Positions 26,775 through 35,308 of a stretch of DNA of 64,000 nt are shown in pieces. Source of the DNA: Ruegeria sediminis. GTDB taxonomy: Bacteria > Pseudomonadota > Alphaproteobacteria > Rhodobacterales > Rhodobacteraceae. Where the stretch lies: positions 57,306 through 121,305 of the forward strand of contig NZ_VCPD01000009.1 of assembly GCF_005938215.1 (NCBI RefSeq), in the 5' to 3' direction. The position numbers and the translations under genes were made by a program. Under the pieces are notes generated by a model. The model did not search any database. It was given only the letters and a program-made list of their open reading frames with translations, and had not been told where the DNA came from. Numbering within the stretch: position 1 is the stretch's first letter; each line of letters opens with the position of its first letter.

Positions 26775-27932
26775 CTACCAAGTCACCCGCACTTCGAGCG
26801 GTCCGCGGAACGCCCAGCCTCCGAAGCGCCCCTCGCCCGCCAGGCTGAGATTTGGGAAGCGTTCGAACAGCATCGGCAGCGCCACGTCTCCGATCAGCGC
26901 CCGCGCCGCCCAGGCGCCGGCGCAGAAATGCGGGCCCGCGCCGAACGTGATGGCGGCCGAGATGTCCTGATCCAGATCGAACCTGTCCGGATTGGCGAAG
27001 ACGGCCGCGTCCCGGTTTCCGGATCCGAACATCAGGAACACCCGGTCCTCGGGCTCGAAGGTCACGTCGTCCAGAAGATATCTCCGGGCCACGCGCCGGG
27101 GGGACATGCCGATGGGCGAGATCCATCGGGCATATTCCTCGAAGGCGTGTTTCCACTCCACCTCGCCCGAGCGCACGCGCGCCAGAGCCTCGGGATGCGA
27201 CAGCAAGGCCCAGGCGGTGCCCGCTATCGCATCTCGGGGCTCATTCTGGCCGCCCGAGATCGCCAGCTTGATGTTCGCGCGCACCTGACCTTCGCTCAGA
27301 CCCGCACGCCGCTGCACCGACAGAAGCGACATGTCGGGCGCGGCATCTTTCGCAGGGATCATCTCGTCGATGCAGGCGTCGATGGCGGCGGTGCAGGCAT
27401 GGCAGTTCGCTTCGACATCCGGATCGCCGGCGTAGTTGGCGCAGCCGTCTATCATCCCCTGGCTCACGCGATCCATCTCGGCGGCGGTCATGTTGCTGAG
27501 GCCCGTGATGCTTTTCAGCGCTTCGCCAGAAACGGGCATCGCATAGTCGCGCACCAGATCGCAGCCGCCCTGCGCCGCAAGCCCGTCGAGCACCTTTTCC
27601 GCCGCCGCCCGGAACTGTGCTGTCCAGACCTGCTGCACCGTCTTTGGGGAAATGGTCGGAAAGATCGCCTTGCGATCGGCCATGTGCGCGTCGCCGTCCT
27701 TGCGCATCATGTTCTGACCCATGAGGACGGTCATCAACCCCTCGGGCTGGTCCGAGGAGAACACATCGATCTTCTTTTCGTTGACGAAGATGTCGTCGCG
27801 CCGGGTCAGCAAGGTGGCGCCAAGCTGCGGGACAAAAGCCACTGGGCAGTCGGTACGCATCCGCTTCAGATCCGGATAGGGGTCGGCCCAGAAGGCTTGC
27901 GGATCGATCTCGTAGACCGGGGCGTTCGACAT
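26775..27932 (-). CDS. cytochrome P450
   Basis: This heme-thiolate monooxygenase has 385 residues. The heme loop is FGAGPHFCAG with C337 as the iron ligand, and the K-helix ExxR is E266-Y-A-R269. The I-helix reads SGGQNEPRD (226-234) instead of the usual AGxxT, so the acid-alcohol pair for oxygen activation is replaced. This is a recognised but less common P450 variant. There is no fused reductase and no ferredoxin gene alongside. ATG 27932 follows gggaggaac. The arylsulfatase gene lies upstream with a terminator between, so it probably has its own promoter. Confidence 0.92.
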   Translation of the reverse strand: MSNAPVYEIDPQAFWADPYPDLKRMRTDCPVAFVPQLGATLLTRRDDIFVNEKKIDVFSSDQPEGLMTVLMGQNMMRKDGDAHMADRKAIFPTISPKTVQQVWTAQFRAAAEKVLDGLAAQGGCDLVRDYAMPVSGEALKSITGLSNMTAAEMDRVSQGMIDGCANYAGDPDVEANCHACTAAIDACIDEMIPAKDAAPDMSLLSVQRRAGLSEGQVRANIKLAISGGQNEPRDAIAGTAWALLSHPEALARVRSGEVEWKHAFEEYARWISPIGMSPRRVARRYLLDDVTFEPEDRVFLMFGSGNRDAAVFANPDRFDLDQDISAAITFGAGPHFCAGAWAARALIGDVALPMLFERFPNLSLAGEGRFGGWAFRGPLEVRVTW

Positions 27933-27983
27933 CGGCGTTCCTCCCTTGCCCGCGATCATCGCATGCCAGGTTTTCTCCGTCAG

Positions 27984-28012
27984 CAAAAAGGCGGCCCCCG
28001 CAAGGACCGCCC
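27984..28012 (-). terminator. terminator after arylsulfatase
   Basis: Read on the minus strand, an 8-bp stem (ggcggtcc with gggccgcc, one G-U) and a short loop are followed by TTTTT. It separates the sulfatase from the P450 transcript. Confidence 0.8.
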
Positions 28013-28034
28013 GATTGCATCGGCATGTGGTGCC

Positions 28035-29585
28035 TCAGCCGCCCTGGTTGCGCTGCAGGCTTTGCAGGACCTGGTCGATCGAGAAACTGGCCGGCTTCTG
28101 GCGCGGCGGATATTTCTCGAACGTGCCGAGGAACTGGGCCACGAAGGCTTGCGCCGGCACCAGAAGATAGGTGCGTTCCAGCCGCCACTGCGAATAATTG
28201 ATCGCCTCGTGCTGCGCCCGCTCGAACGGGTCGGAATAGAGGTCGATGATCTTGGGCAGGCGCAGGAAGGTCAGAGGATCCTGCCAGACGTCGAACCCCT
28301 CGGCCCGCTGCTCGGCGAACACCACTTTCCAACGGTTGTAGCGAAGGTTCACCAGATCGCCGCCATCCGAGAAATACAGGAACTCGCGCCGCGGCCCCTC
28401 TTCGGTTTCGCCGCGGAAATACGGCATGAAGTCGTAACCGTCGAGGTGAACCGGCTCGTTGCCTTCGCCGAAGGGCGCCTCGGTCAGCATCCGTTCCTTC
28501 ATGTCCCCGTCGCCCAGGGCCGACATGAAGGTCGGGAACCAGTCGAGATGGCTGATGATCTGGTGCGACTTGCGCCCCGGCTCGATCACGCCCGGCCACT
28601 TTATCATCATCGGAACGCGGTAGCCGCCTTCCCAGTTGTCGTTCTTCTCGCCCTTGAACGGCGTGGTGCCGCCATCGGGCCAGGAAAAGACCTCGGCCCC
28701 GTTGTCGGTCGAATACATCACGATGGTGTTGTCGGCGATGCCCAACTCTTCGAGCTTGTCGAGCATCTGTCCGACCATCTTGTCATGTTCGACCATCCCG
28801 TCGGGATAGACGCCCAGACCGGTCACGCCCTGGCTTTCCTCCTTGAGGTGGGTGAAGATGTGCATCCGGGTGGTGTTGTACCACAGGAAGAACGGCTTAT
28901 CCTGTTCGACAGCGCGTTCCATGAAATCGACCGCGCCGGCGGTCACCTCCTCGTCGATGGTCTCCATCCGCTTGCGGGTCAGCGGGCCGGTATCCTCGAC
29001 CGAACCGTCAGCCGAGGACCGGATTACCCCACGCGGGCCGAAGTTTTCCCGGAATGCCGGGTCCTTTGGGTAATCGACATTCTCGGGCTCTTCCTCTGCA
29101 TTCAGGTGGTAGAGGTTGCCGAAAAACTCGTCGAAGCCGTGGTTGGTGGGCAGGTGCTCATCCCGGTCGCCCAGGTGGTTCTTGCCGTACTGGCCGGTCA
29201 TGTAGCCCTTGGACTTCATGTATTCGGCGATGGTCGGGTCCTTTTCCGACATGCCTTCCTTGGCGCCCGGCAGGCCCACTTTCAGCAACCCGGTGCGGAA
29301 GCCCGATTGGCCGGTGATGAACGACGCGCGACCGGCCGTGCAGGATTGTTCGCCATAACCATGGGTGAACAGTATCCCTTCGTTGGCGATGCGGTCGATG
29401 TTGGGAGTTTCATATCCCATCATGCCCTGGTTGTAGGCGCTGATGTTCCAGTATCCGATGTCGTCGCCCCAGATGACCAGGACGTTGGGCTGATCAGCGG
29501 CCCACGCGGCGGCGCCCCCCAATGCTCCAAGCGAAAGCGTCGCGGAGGCGACAAGCTTTCTGGCCAGGTTCTCAAGTGGTCGCAT
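28035..29585 (-). CDS. secreted arylsulfatase (type I, formylglycine)
   Basis: This sulfate-ester hydrolase of 516 residues has a signal peptide ending near residue 30 (GGAAAWAADQ), so the enzyme is periplasmic or secreted. The formylglycine motif is C82-T-A-G-R86, a Cys-type site needing an FGE-class activator elsewhere in the genome. Metal-binding D41/D42 (IWGDDIGY) and the later YSTDNGAEVFSWPDGGTTPFKG segment fit the sulfatase fold. ATG 29585 follows gggagag. It is divergent from the CAP-domain gene. The substrate (aryl or algal polysaccharide sulfate) cannot be assigned. Confidence 0.93.
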   Translation of the reverse strand: MRPLENLARKLVASATLSLGALGGAAAWAADQPNVLVIWGDDIGYWNISAYNQGMMGYETPNIDRIANEGILFTHGYGEQSCTAGRASFITGQSGFRTGLLKVGLPGAKEGMSEKDPTIAEYMKSKGYMTGQYGKNHLGDRDEHLPTNHGFDEFFGNLYHLNAEEEPENVDYPKDPAFRENFGPRGVIRSSADGSVEDTGPLTRKRMETIDEEVTAGAVDFMERAVEQDKPFFLWYNTTRMHIFTHLKEESQGVTGLGVYPDGMVEHDKMVGQMLDKLEELGIADNTIVMYSTDNGAEVFSWPDGGTTPFKGEKNDNWEGGYRVPMMIKWPGVIEPGRKSHQIISHLDWFPTFMSALGDGDMKERMLTEAPFGEGNEPVHLDGYDFMPYFRGETEEGPRREFLYFSDGGDLVNLRYNRWKVVFAEQRAEGFDVWQDPLTFLRLPKIIDLYSDPFERAQHEAINYSQWRLERTYLLVPAQAFVAQFLGTFEKYPPRQKPASFSIDQVLQSLQRNQGG

Positions 29586-29896
29586 GAAACTCTCCCATTA
29601 TGAAATCAATATGTTATGGCGGCCGAGCGGCCGCAGAGATGATGCGTCGGGAGCCCCCATAAATCAAATTAATTTGGCCCAAATCGCACAGGCGGGATTG
29701 CGCTCCCGTCGGCGCTGAGGCGCGCGCAACCAGCGACTGAGTCTTGGCAAGCGCGAATCAGCCGATCGAATCCCCCGTGGGCGGCACCCCTCCGCCGGTA
29801 TCGGCGGCCCTTGCATTCCCGCTCTTTCCGATCGGGCGCAACCGCGTCTAATCGCCTTAGCTCGTTATTGGGCGCAGGCAACCAACGGAAACATAC
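29586..29896. other. 311-bp divergent intergenic region
   Basis: No gene is supported between the arylsulfatase and CAP-protein starts. It contains an AT-rich patch with a perfect 12-bp palindrome CAAATTAATTTG at 29665-29676, about 80 bases from the sulfatase start. This could be an operator, but no regulator gene is nearby. Confidence 0.5.
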
Positions 29897-31279
29897 ATGA
29901 CACAGGCAAGCCAAGTTGAGCGCGAGATGCTCGCTCTCATCAATCAGGAACGCACGTCCCGGGGCCTTACTCCGGTAGAGCTGGAGACCCGGCTGAACAA
30001 ATCGGCCGAGGATCACAGCGGCTGGATGCTGAGCAGCGACTCCTTTTCCCACACCGGCCAGAATGGCTCGAGCGCGCATGACCGGATGAAGGACGCAGGG
30101 TTCGAGTTTTCCGGCAACTGGAGGTCCGGCGAGAACATCGCCTGGCAATCCGAACGCGGCGCACCCGGCCTCAGCGACGACGTGGTGGATCTGCATCGCA
30201 GCTTGATGAACAGCCCCCAGCACCGCGCGAACATCCTGAACCCCGACTTCAAATATGTCGGCATCGGCATCGAATACGGGGATCTGAACGGTTGGGATGC
30301 GGTCGTGGTCACGCAGAACTTCGCGGCGACGGACGCCCCCGTCGTGCTCGATGTGCCGTCGGCCCCCGCGCCGCAAGCTCCGGCTCCCGCAACTCCTGCC
30401 CCGGCAATTCCGGTCGTCGAAGCGCCGGAGGCGAACACGCCGCAGCCGGAGGGAACCGAGCAGATCGTTGTTGCCGACGTCCCCGCCCCTGCCACGGGTG
30501 ACGAAGGAGCCAACGTCCCGGAAACCGGTGAAGGCAGCGGACCGACCGCACCCGAACCCGTCGCCCAAGCGCCCGAGGCGGAAGATTCCGGTGAAGAAAT
30601 CATCGTGGCTGGAGACGAGGGCGAAGGTCAGGAAACCGGCGAAACCGAAGAAGGCTCGGCCGAAACGCCCGTTGCCGCAGAGGGTGACGCCGAGGACACC
30701 GAGGAAGAAATCGTCGTTGCGGGTGACGCCAGCGAAGGCGAAGAAACCGGCGAGACCGAGGAAGGCTCTGCCGTTGAAGAGGCCGAGCCCGAGAACTCCG
30801 AGGAGGAGATCCTTGTGGCCGGGGACGAGGGCGAAGGCGAGGAGCCCGGCGAGACTGAGGACGACTCTGCCGGCGAAACGCCCGGGACCGAAGAGACCGA
30901 GCTGGAGGGCAACGAGGAAGAAATCGTTATGGCCAGCGAAGGCGATGAGACTGGCGAGGCTGAACCCGAACCCGCCTTCGCAGAGAGCGAAGGCACTGGC
31001 AGGCACGGGACCAAGGCGGATGCCGAGGCAATCATCGCCAAAGTTCTGTCGAATATCGCCCGGATCGAATGGGATATGCCGAAATCCGAGTCCGACGATC
31101 TTGGCGACTTTTTCGGCACCGATCTCGGCCAGTGGATGAAAGCCAAACTTGCCGACAAGGGCCAGGACATGCAGTTCGACTGCGAGTCCATTGCCGAATC
31201 GAAATCGGACTCCGAACAGCGCGAGGACATGCCGCTCCTGCGGGTCCAGAACGACAACGGGTTCTTCGATTTCGGCTGA
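29897..31279 (+). CDS. CAP-domain (SCP/PR1-like) protein with long acidic repeat region
   Basis: This is a 460-residue protein. Residues 5-145 form a CAP domain: LALINQERTSRGLTPVELE, SHTGQNGSSAHDRM, GENIAW, and NSPQHRANILNPDFKYVGIG, with the conserved His/Glu cluster. Residues 150-220 are Pro/Ala-rich. Residues 230-365 are very acidic and repetitive, with four copies of an EEI(I/V/L)VAG-GE-TGETE unit starting near 233, 270, 303 and 341. The last 90 residues are a non-repetitive domain (DAEAIIAKVLSNIARIEW). No N-terminal signal peptide is visible, so export, if any, needs another route such as type I secretion. The function is unknown. Confidence 0.82.
   Translation: MTQASQVEREMLALINQERTSRGLTPVELETRLNKSAEDHSGWMLSSDSFSHTGQNGSSAHDRMKDAGFEFSGNWRSGENIAWQSERGAPGLSDDVVDLHRSLMNSPQHRANILNPDFKYVGIGIEYGDLNGWDAVVVTQNFAATDAPVVLDVPSAPAPQAPAPATPAPAIPVVEAPEANTPQPEGTEQIVVADVPAPATGDEGANVPETGEGSGPTAPEPVAQAPEAEDSGEEIIVAGDEGEGQETGETEEGSAETPVAAEGDAEDTEEEIVVAGDASEGEETGETEEGSAVEEAEPENSEEEILVAGDEGEGEEPGETEDDSAGETPGTEETELEGNEEEIVMASEGDETGEAEPEPAFAESEGTGRHGTKADAEAIIAKVLSNIARIEWDMPKSESDDLGDFFGTDLGQWMKAKLADKGQDMQFDCESIAESKSDSEQREDMPLLRVQNDNGFFDFG
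30593..30976 (+). repeat. four imperfect tandem coding repeats of about 100-115 bp
   Basis: Units begin at about 30593, 30704, 30803 and 30917 (spacing 111, 99, 114 bases), all in frame. Each encodes EE(I/V/L)VAG followed by Glu/Gly/Thr-rich sequence. They are diverged at DNA level, so they are old repeats, not a recent expansion. Confidence 0.8.
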
Positions 31280-31293
31280 ACGGAACAATCACA

Positions 31294-31320
31294 GCAAGGG
31301 CGCCGATTTGGCGCCCTTGC
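31294..31320. terminator. bidirectional hairpin between CAP gene and ppk2
   Basis: A perfect 11-bp stem (gcaagggcgcc 31294-31304 with 31310-31320) with loop GATTT lies between convergent genes. There is no long T-run. Confidence 0.7.
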
Positions 31321-31374
31321 CTCAGTGACTGACGGCCGGCAATCCGCGATGGCCTCGCCACGTTACCCTATGCC

Positions 31375-32292
31375 TCAGTAGATCTTCGGTACGTACAATT
31401 CGTCCGGCAGAACCCGGCGCTCGTAGTCCGGGTTGTACTTGCGATCGGGCAGCGTGACCTTTTCCTGCGGCACTTCCTCGTAGGGGATCTTGGTCAGAAT
31501 GTGCTCGATGCAGTTCAGACGCTCGCGCTTCTTGTCGTTGCCCTCGACGATGTACCACGGCGCCTCGGGGATGTTGGTGCGGAAGAACATGTCCTCCTTT
31601 GCCTTGGTGTAAGCCTCCCAGCGGATGCGGGATTCCAGGTCCATTGGCGACAGCTTCCACTGTTTCATCGGGTCGTGGATCCGCATGAGGAATCGCAACT
31701 GCTGCTCCTCGTCCGAGATCGAGAACCAGTATTTGAGCAGGATGATGCCCGAGCGGACCAGCATCCGCTCGAATTCGGGAACGTCCTGGAAGAACTGTTC
31801 GACCTGATCCTCGGTCGCAAAGCCCATGACGCGCTCGACCCCGGCCCGGTTGTACCAGGACCGGTCGAAGAACACGATCTCGCCGGCTGCCGGCAGATGC
31901 GGCACGTAGCGCTGGAAATACCACTGGCTCTGTTCGCGGCGGCTTGGCGCCGGCAGGGCCACCACCCGGGCGACGCGCGGGTTCAGGCGCTGGGTGATCC
32001 GCTTGATCACGCCGCCTTTGCCGGCGCTGTCGCGGCCTTCGAACAGGATGCAGACCTTGGCCCCGGTATGCACCACCCAGTCCTGCACCTTGATCAGTTC
32101 CGCCTGCAGCCGCAGGAGGTTGCGGAAATAGACTTTGCGGTCCAGCATGTCCGGGTGCTGCTGTCGGTATATTCGTCTGATCTCCATCGACAGCATCGGT
32201 TCGCTGAACTCGATCTCGAAATCCTCGTCCAGCGTGTCCTGCAGTTCCGCTTCCAGCCAATCCTTGGGGGCGTCGTCTTTTTCGTAGGCCAA
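31375..32292 (-). CDS. ppk2: polyphosphate kinase 2
   Basis: PPK2 transfers phosphate between polyphosphate and nucleoside diphosphates, in class I mainly making GTP or ATP from polyP. The product (305 residues from TTG 32292) has the Walker A loop FEGRDSAGKGGVIKR, the Walker B/lid FFDRSWYNRAGVERVMGF, and YWFSISDEEQQLRF, typical of PPK2. No ATG gives a plausible N-terminus. TTG 32292 (leading to LAYEKDDAPKDWLEAEL) has an agggaa ribosome site and yields the normal family length. A longer frame reaching 32433 lacks one. It converges with the CAP gene. Confidence 0.92.
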   Translation of the reverse strand: MAYEKDDAPKDWLEAELQDTLDEDFEIEFSEPMLSMEIRRIYRQQHPDMLDRKVYFRNLLRLQAELIKVQDWVVHTGAKVCILFEGRDSAGKGGVIKRITQRLNPRVARVVALPAPSRREQSQWYFQRYVPHLPAAGEIVFFDRSWYNRAGVERVMGFATEDQVEQFFQDVPEFERMLVRSGIILLKYWFSISDEEQQLRFLMRIHDPMKQWKLSPMDLESRIRWEAYTKAKEDMFFRTNIPEAPWYIVEGNDKKRERLNCIEHILTKIPYEEVPQEKVTLPDRKYNPDYERRVLPDELYVPKIY

Positions 32293-32535
32293 TGTCTGTT
32301 CCCTGTCTTCTGAGGTGTCCTGACCATAGGCGAGGCGTGTGAACTCCCGGTGTCGGCGCGACAGCGCGGCAATCGGAAATCGAACGCGCGCCTTCCGGCT
32401 CAACAATTCGCCGGCGCCGCGCCTTGGGGACATGCAATTTCTTGAATGACGAATGTGACCTTCAACCGGGACAGTTACAAGGTCTAGATTCGGACCGCGT
32501 CGCTAGTTTTCTGTCGGCCCTGGTGGCCGGGCCGG

Positions 32536-32994
32536 TCAAACCGGTAGCGCCGTCGTCTTGAAGACCGTCCGCAACGCGAATGAGCTTTGCATCTGCGCCA
32601 CGCCGGGAAGGCGCGACAGGTATTGCTTGTGGATGCGCGCGAAATCCTCGGTGTTTTCGGCCACGACCTTGAGGATGTAATCCGCGGTACCCGCCATCAG
32701 GTGGCATTCCAGCACATCGGGAATCCGCGAAACCGCTTTTTCAAATGCGTCCAGCACCTCTTCGGCCTGACCCTGCAGGGTGATCTCGACGAAGACCGTG
32801 GTGGGCACGCCCATCTTGCGCGCGTCGAGCAGCGCCACGTAGTCGCGGATATACCCGTCGGCCTCAAGCCGCTGCACCCGCCGGTGACAGGCCGAGGGCG
32901 ACAGGTTGACCTGATCCGAAAGCTCGGCATTGGACATCCGCCCCTTCTTTTGAAGCGCCGCCAGGATCCGTCGATCGGTTGCATCAAGGCCCAT
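32536..32994 (-). CDS. Lrp/AsnC-family regulator, probable regulator of ald
   Basis: This is a 152-residue feast/famine regulator. An N-terminal winged helix (LDATDRRILAALQKKGRMSNAEL, recognition helix SACHRRVQRLEADGYI) is followed by the RAM ligand-binding domain (about 65-145, including ECHLMAGTADYILKVVAEN). It is transcribed divergently from ald over 137 bases that contain two inverted repeats, the arrangement seen for AldR- and BkdR-type activators. Alanine or another small amino acid is the likely effector. Confidence 0.9.
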   Translation of the reverse strand: MGLDATDRRILAALQKKGRMSNAELSDQVNLSPSACHRRVQRLEADGYIRDYVALLDARKMGVPTTVFVEITLQGQAEEVLDAFEKAVSRIPDVLECHLMAGTADYILKVVAENTEDFARIHKQYLSRLPGVAQMQSSFALRTVFKTTALPV

Positions 32995-33016
32995 TCACGC
33001 ACATCCTTTGCATGGT

Positions 33017-33035
33017 TATTCGAATTCTTGGAATA
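33017..33035. promoter_or_regulatory. candidate Lrp-type operator 1 upstream of ald
   Basis: Inverted repeat TATTC-N9-GAATA, AT-rich, in the gap between the regulator gene and ald. The size fits Lrp-family half-sites. Confidence 0.45.
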
Positions 33036-33090
33036 TTATCCCGCAATTTCCCGAAAAGGCGAGGTGGCTTTCACAGAAATTGCGCCTAAG

Positions 33091-33111
33091 TCTGCTCATA
33101 ATTTGCGCAGA
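33091..33111. promoter_or_regulatory. candidate Lrp-type operator 2 upstream of ald
   Basis: Inverted repeat TCTGC-N11-GCAGA ending 20 bases before the ald start codon. It could be a second regulator site overlapping the promoter or leader. Confidence 0.35.
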
Positions 33112-33131
33112 TTGTGAACGGAGAGACCACA

Positions 33132-34253
33132 ATGAAAATCGGTTGCCCCAAGGAAATCAAACCGCAGGAGTTCCGCGTCGGCATGACCCCGAACGCAGCT
33201 CAGGAAGCGGTTGCCAATGGCCACGAGGTCATCATCGAAACCAAAGCGGGTATCGGATCCGGCTTTGACGACGCCGCCTACGTCGCCGCCGGCGCCCGCA
33301 TCGTCGATACCGCCGAAGAGGTATTTGCCACCGCCGACATGATCGTCAAGGTCAAGGAACCGCAAGCGGTTGAGCGCAAGATGCTGCGCGAGGACCAGGT
33401 GTTGTTCACCTACCTTCACCTTGCCCCGGATCCGGAGCAGACCAAGGACCTGCTGGCCTCGGGTTGCACCGCAATCGCATATGAGACGGTGACCGACGAC
33501 CGCGGCGGCCTGCCGCTGCTGGCGCCGATGTCCGAGGTCGCGGGCCGCCTTGCGCCGCAGGTCGGTGCCTGGACGCTGCAAAAGGCCAATGGCGGCCGCG
33601 GCGTTCTGATGGGCGGCGTGCCCGGCGTCGGTCCTGCCAAGGTGGTCGTGATCGGCGGCGGCGTCGTTGGCACGCATGCGGCCCGTATCGCGGCGGGCAT
33701 GGGCGCGGATGTGACGGTTCTCGACCGTTCGCTGCCGCGCCTGCGCTATCTCGACGATGCCTTCCGCGGCCAGTTCAAGAACCAGTATTCGACCGCAGGC
33801 GCCACTGCCGAACTGATTCAGGACGCAGACATGGTGATCGGCGCGGTGCTGATCCCCGGCGCGGCCGCTCCCAAATTGATCAGTCGCGCGCAGCTTGGCA
33901 CCATGAAGCCCGGCGCAGTGCTGGTGGACGTCGCCATCGATCAGGGCGGGTGCTTCGAAACTTCGCGCCCGACCACCCACGCCGATCCGATCTACGACGT
34001 TGACGGCATCATGCATTACTGCGTCGCCAACATGCCCGGAGCCGTGGCGCGGACCTCGACCATCGCGCTCGGCAACGCCACCATGCCCTTCATGCTGGCG
34101 CTGGCCAACAAGGGCTGGCGTCAGGCTTGCCAAGACGACCCGCACCTGCTGGCTGGGCTTAACGTCCATGCAGGCCAGCTGACCTATGTCGAGGTCGGCA
34201 AGGCCCTGGGCATCGACGTGGTGTCGCCGACCCTGGTGGTCAAGGCCGCCTGA
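33132..34253 (+). CDS. ald: alanine dehydrogenase
   Basis: This enzyme interconverts L-alanine and pyruvate plus ammonia using NAD, serving alanine catabolism. The 373-residue length is standard. Visible features are the N-terminus [20 protein letters not shown], the pyruvate-site lysine segment IVKVKEPQ and His in FTYLHLAPD, and the NAD fold [25 protein letters not shown] 33132 has an acggagaga ribosome site. It is divergent from the Lrp-type regulator. A terminator lies 22 bases after the stop, so it is monocistronic. Confidence 0.96.
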   Translation: MKIGCPKEIKPQEFRVGMTPNAAQEAVANGHEVIIETKAGIGSGFDDAAYVAAGARIVDTAEEVFATADMIVKVKEPQAVERKMLREDQVLFTYLHLAPDPEQTKDLLASGCTAIAYETVTDDRGGLPLLAPMSEVAGRLAPQVGAWTLQKANGGRGVLMGGVPGVGPAKVVVIGGGVVGTHAARIAAGMGADVTVLDRSLPRLRYLDDAFRGQFKNQYSTAGATAELIQDADMVIGAVLIPGAAAPKLISRAQLGTMKPGAVLVDVAIDQGGCFETSRPTTHADPIYDVDGIMHYCVANMPGAVARTSTIALGNATMPFMLALANKGWRQACQDDPHLLAGLNVHAGQLTYVEVGKALGIDVVSPTLVVKAA

Positions 34254-34275
34254 TCTTCAGGCGCAGGCACGTGAC

Positions 34276-34309
34276 AAAGGCTCGTCCCGGTTGGGGCGGG
34301 CCTTTCTTG
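34276..34309 (+). terminator. terminator after ald
   Basis: A 13-bp stem with two G-U pairs (34276-34288 with 34293-34305) and loop GGTT is followed by a short T-rich CTT. It separates ald from the convergent channel gene. Confidence 0.8.
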
Positions 34310-34329
34310 CCAGATGTTCGGCAAACGGC

Positions 34330-35136
34330 TCAGGCCTTTTTCTGGATTTCCACCGAGTGCGGATAGGGGATCGAGATGCCCTTTGAATCAAACGCCTCTT
34401 TCACCGCCTTGGTGAGCTCGAACTTCAGATCCCAGTAGTCAGAGGCGGCACACCACAGCCGCGCGGTCAGATCGACCGAACTTTCGCCCAGATTGGTGAC
34501 TCGCACCCAGGGCTCCGGGTCCGACATGATGCGGCTGTCCGACTTGGCGATGTCGAGAATGATCTGCATCGCCTTATCGGCGCTGTCGTTGTAGTCGATG
34601 CCGAACACCAGATCGACGCGCCGCGTATCATGTGCCGAATAGTTGGTGATGATCGATCCCCAGGCCTGACCGTTGGGCACGATGATCTGAACGTTGTCCG
34701 GCGTCACCAGTTCCGTCGTGAAGAGGTTCAGATCCACGACGGTACCCGAAGTGCCGCCGACGTCGATAAACTGGCCCAGCTTGTAGGGCCGGAACACGAC
34801 CAGCATCACGCCGGCGGCCAGATCGCTGAGCGTCCCCTGCAACGCCAGACCGATGGCCAGAGATGCCGCACCCAAAATGGCGACGATGCTTGTCGCCTGT
34901 ATCCCGAAGATGCCCAGAACCGCGATGAGGACGATCGCCAAGATCACCCATTTCACGACGCTGGCCGAAAAATTGCCGAGCGTCGGGTCGATCTTCGGCG
35001 TTGCATTGATCTTTCGGCGAACCATGCCGCTGATCGCCCCGGCAGCAATCCAACCCAGAATGAGTACGATCAGTGCCTTGACTGCACTCATCAACACCGG
35101 TGCAAACTCGCCCGCCTGCGTCATCAATTCTTCCAC
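34330..35136 (-). CDS. MscS-family small-conductance mechanosensitive channel
   Basis: This tension-gated channel releases solutes on osmotic downshock. The 268-residue protein has three hydrophobic segments: LMSAVKALIVLILGWIAAGA (about 15-34), VVKWVILAIVLIAVLGIFG (about 59-77), and the pore-lining TM3 AILGAASLAIGLALQGTLSDLA (split motif, about 85-106). The beta-domain FRPYKLGQFIDVGGTSGTV and a cytoplasmic C-terminus follow. Start GTG 35136 has an aagggag site; a TTG at 35157 is an alternative. The length is close to E. coli MscS (286). Confidence 0.93.
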   Translation of the reverse strand: MEELMTQAGEFAPVLMSAVKALIVLILGWIAAGAISGMVRRKINATPKIDPTLGNFSASVVKWVILAIVLIAVLGIFGIQATSIVAILGAASLAIGLALQGTLSDLAAGVMLVVFRPYKLGQFIDVGGTSGTVVDLNLFTTELVTPDNVQIIVPNGQAWGSIITNYSAHDTRRVDLVFGIDYNDSADKAMQIILDIAKSDSRIMSDPEPWVRVTNLGESSVDLTARLWCAASDYWDLKFELTKAVKEAFDSKGISIPYPHSVEIQKKA

Positions 35137-35259
35137 GTGCCACTCCCTTGCGATCAACAGCCAAAATGCGCCTCAAGCGCCCAATTGGCCGGATGATCGG
35201 TGAAAACCGGACAGAGGTCTAGGTGCCGGGCGCCCGAGAATTCCCCCCGCGACCGCGAA

Positions 35260-35308
35260 CCGGGAAACTGCCGGGCTGGTTGGGTCGATCAGCCCGGCAG
35301 TTTCCCGG
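35260..35308. repeat. perfect 19-bp inverted repeat overlapping the ytoQ 3' end
   Basis: Arms ccgggaaactgccgggctg (35260-35278) and its exact complement (35290-35308) flank an 11-base spacer. The right arm encodes the last residues and most of the stop of the ytoQ gene; the left arm lies just outside it. No T-run follows on either strand. Confidence 0.85.

Noticed and set aside
26652..29603. Long open frame (about 983 codons) antisense to P450 and arylsulfatase
   Set aside because: Shadow of two well-supported minus-strand genes; composition is His/Arg-rich as expected for antisense frames in GC-rich DNA.
30593..30976. Regular repeats considered as a CRISPR array
   Set aside because: Repeats are in-frame coding units of about 100 bp, diverged, with no constant spacers.
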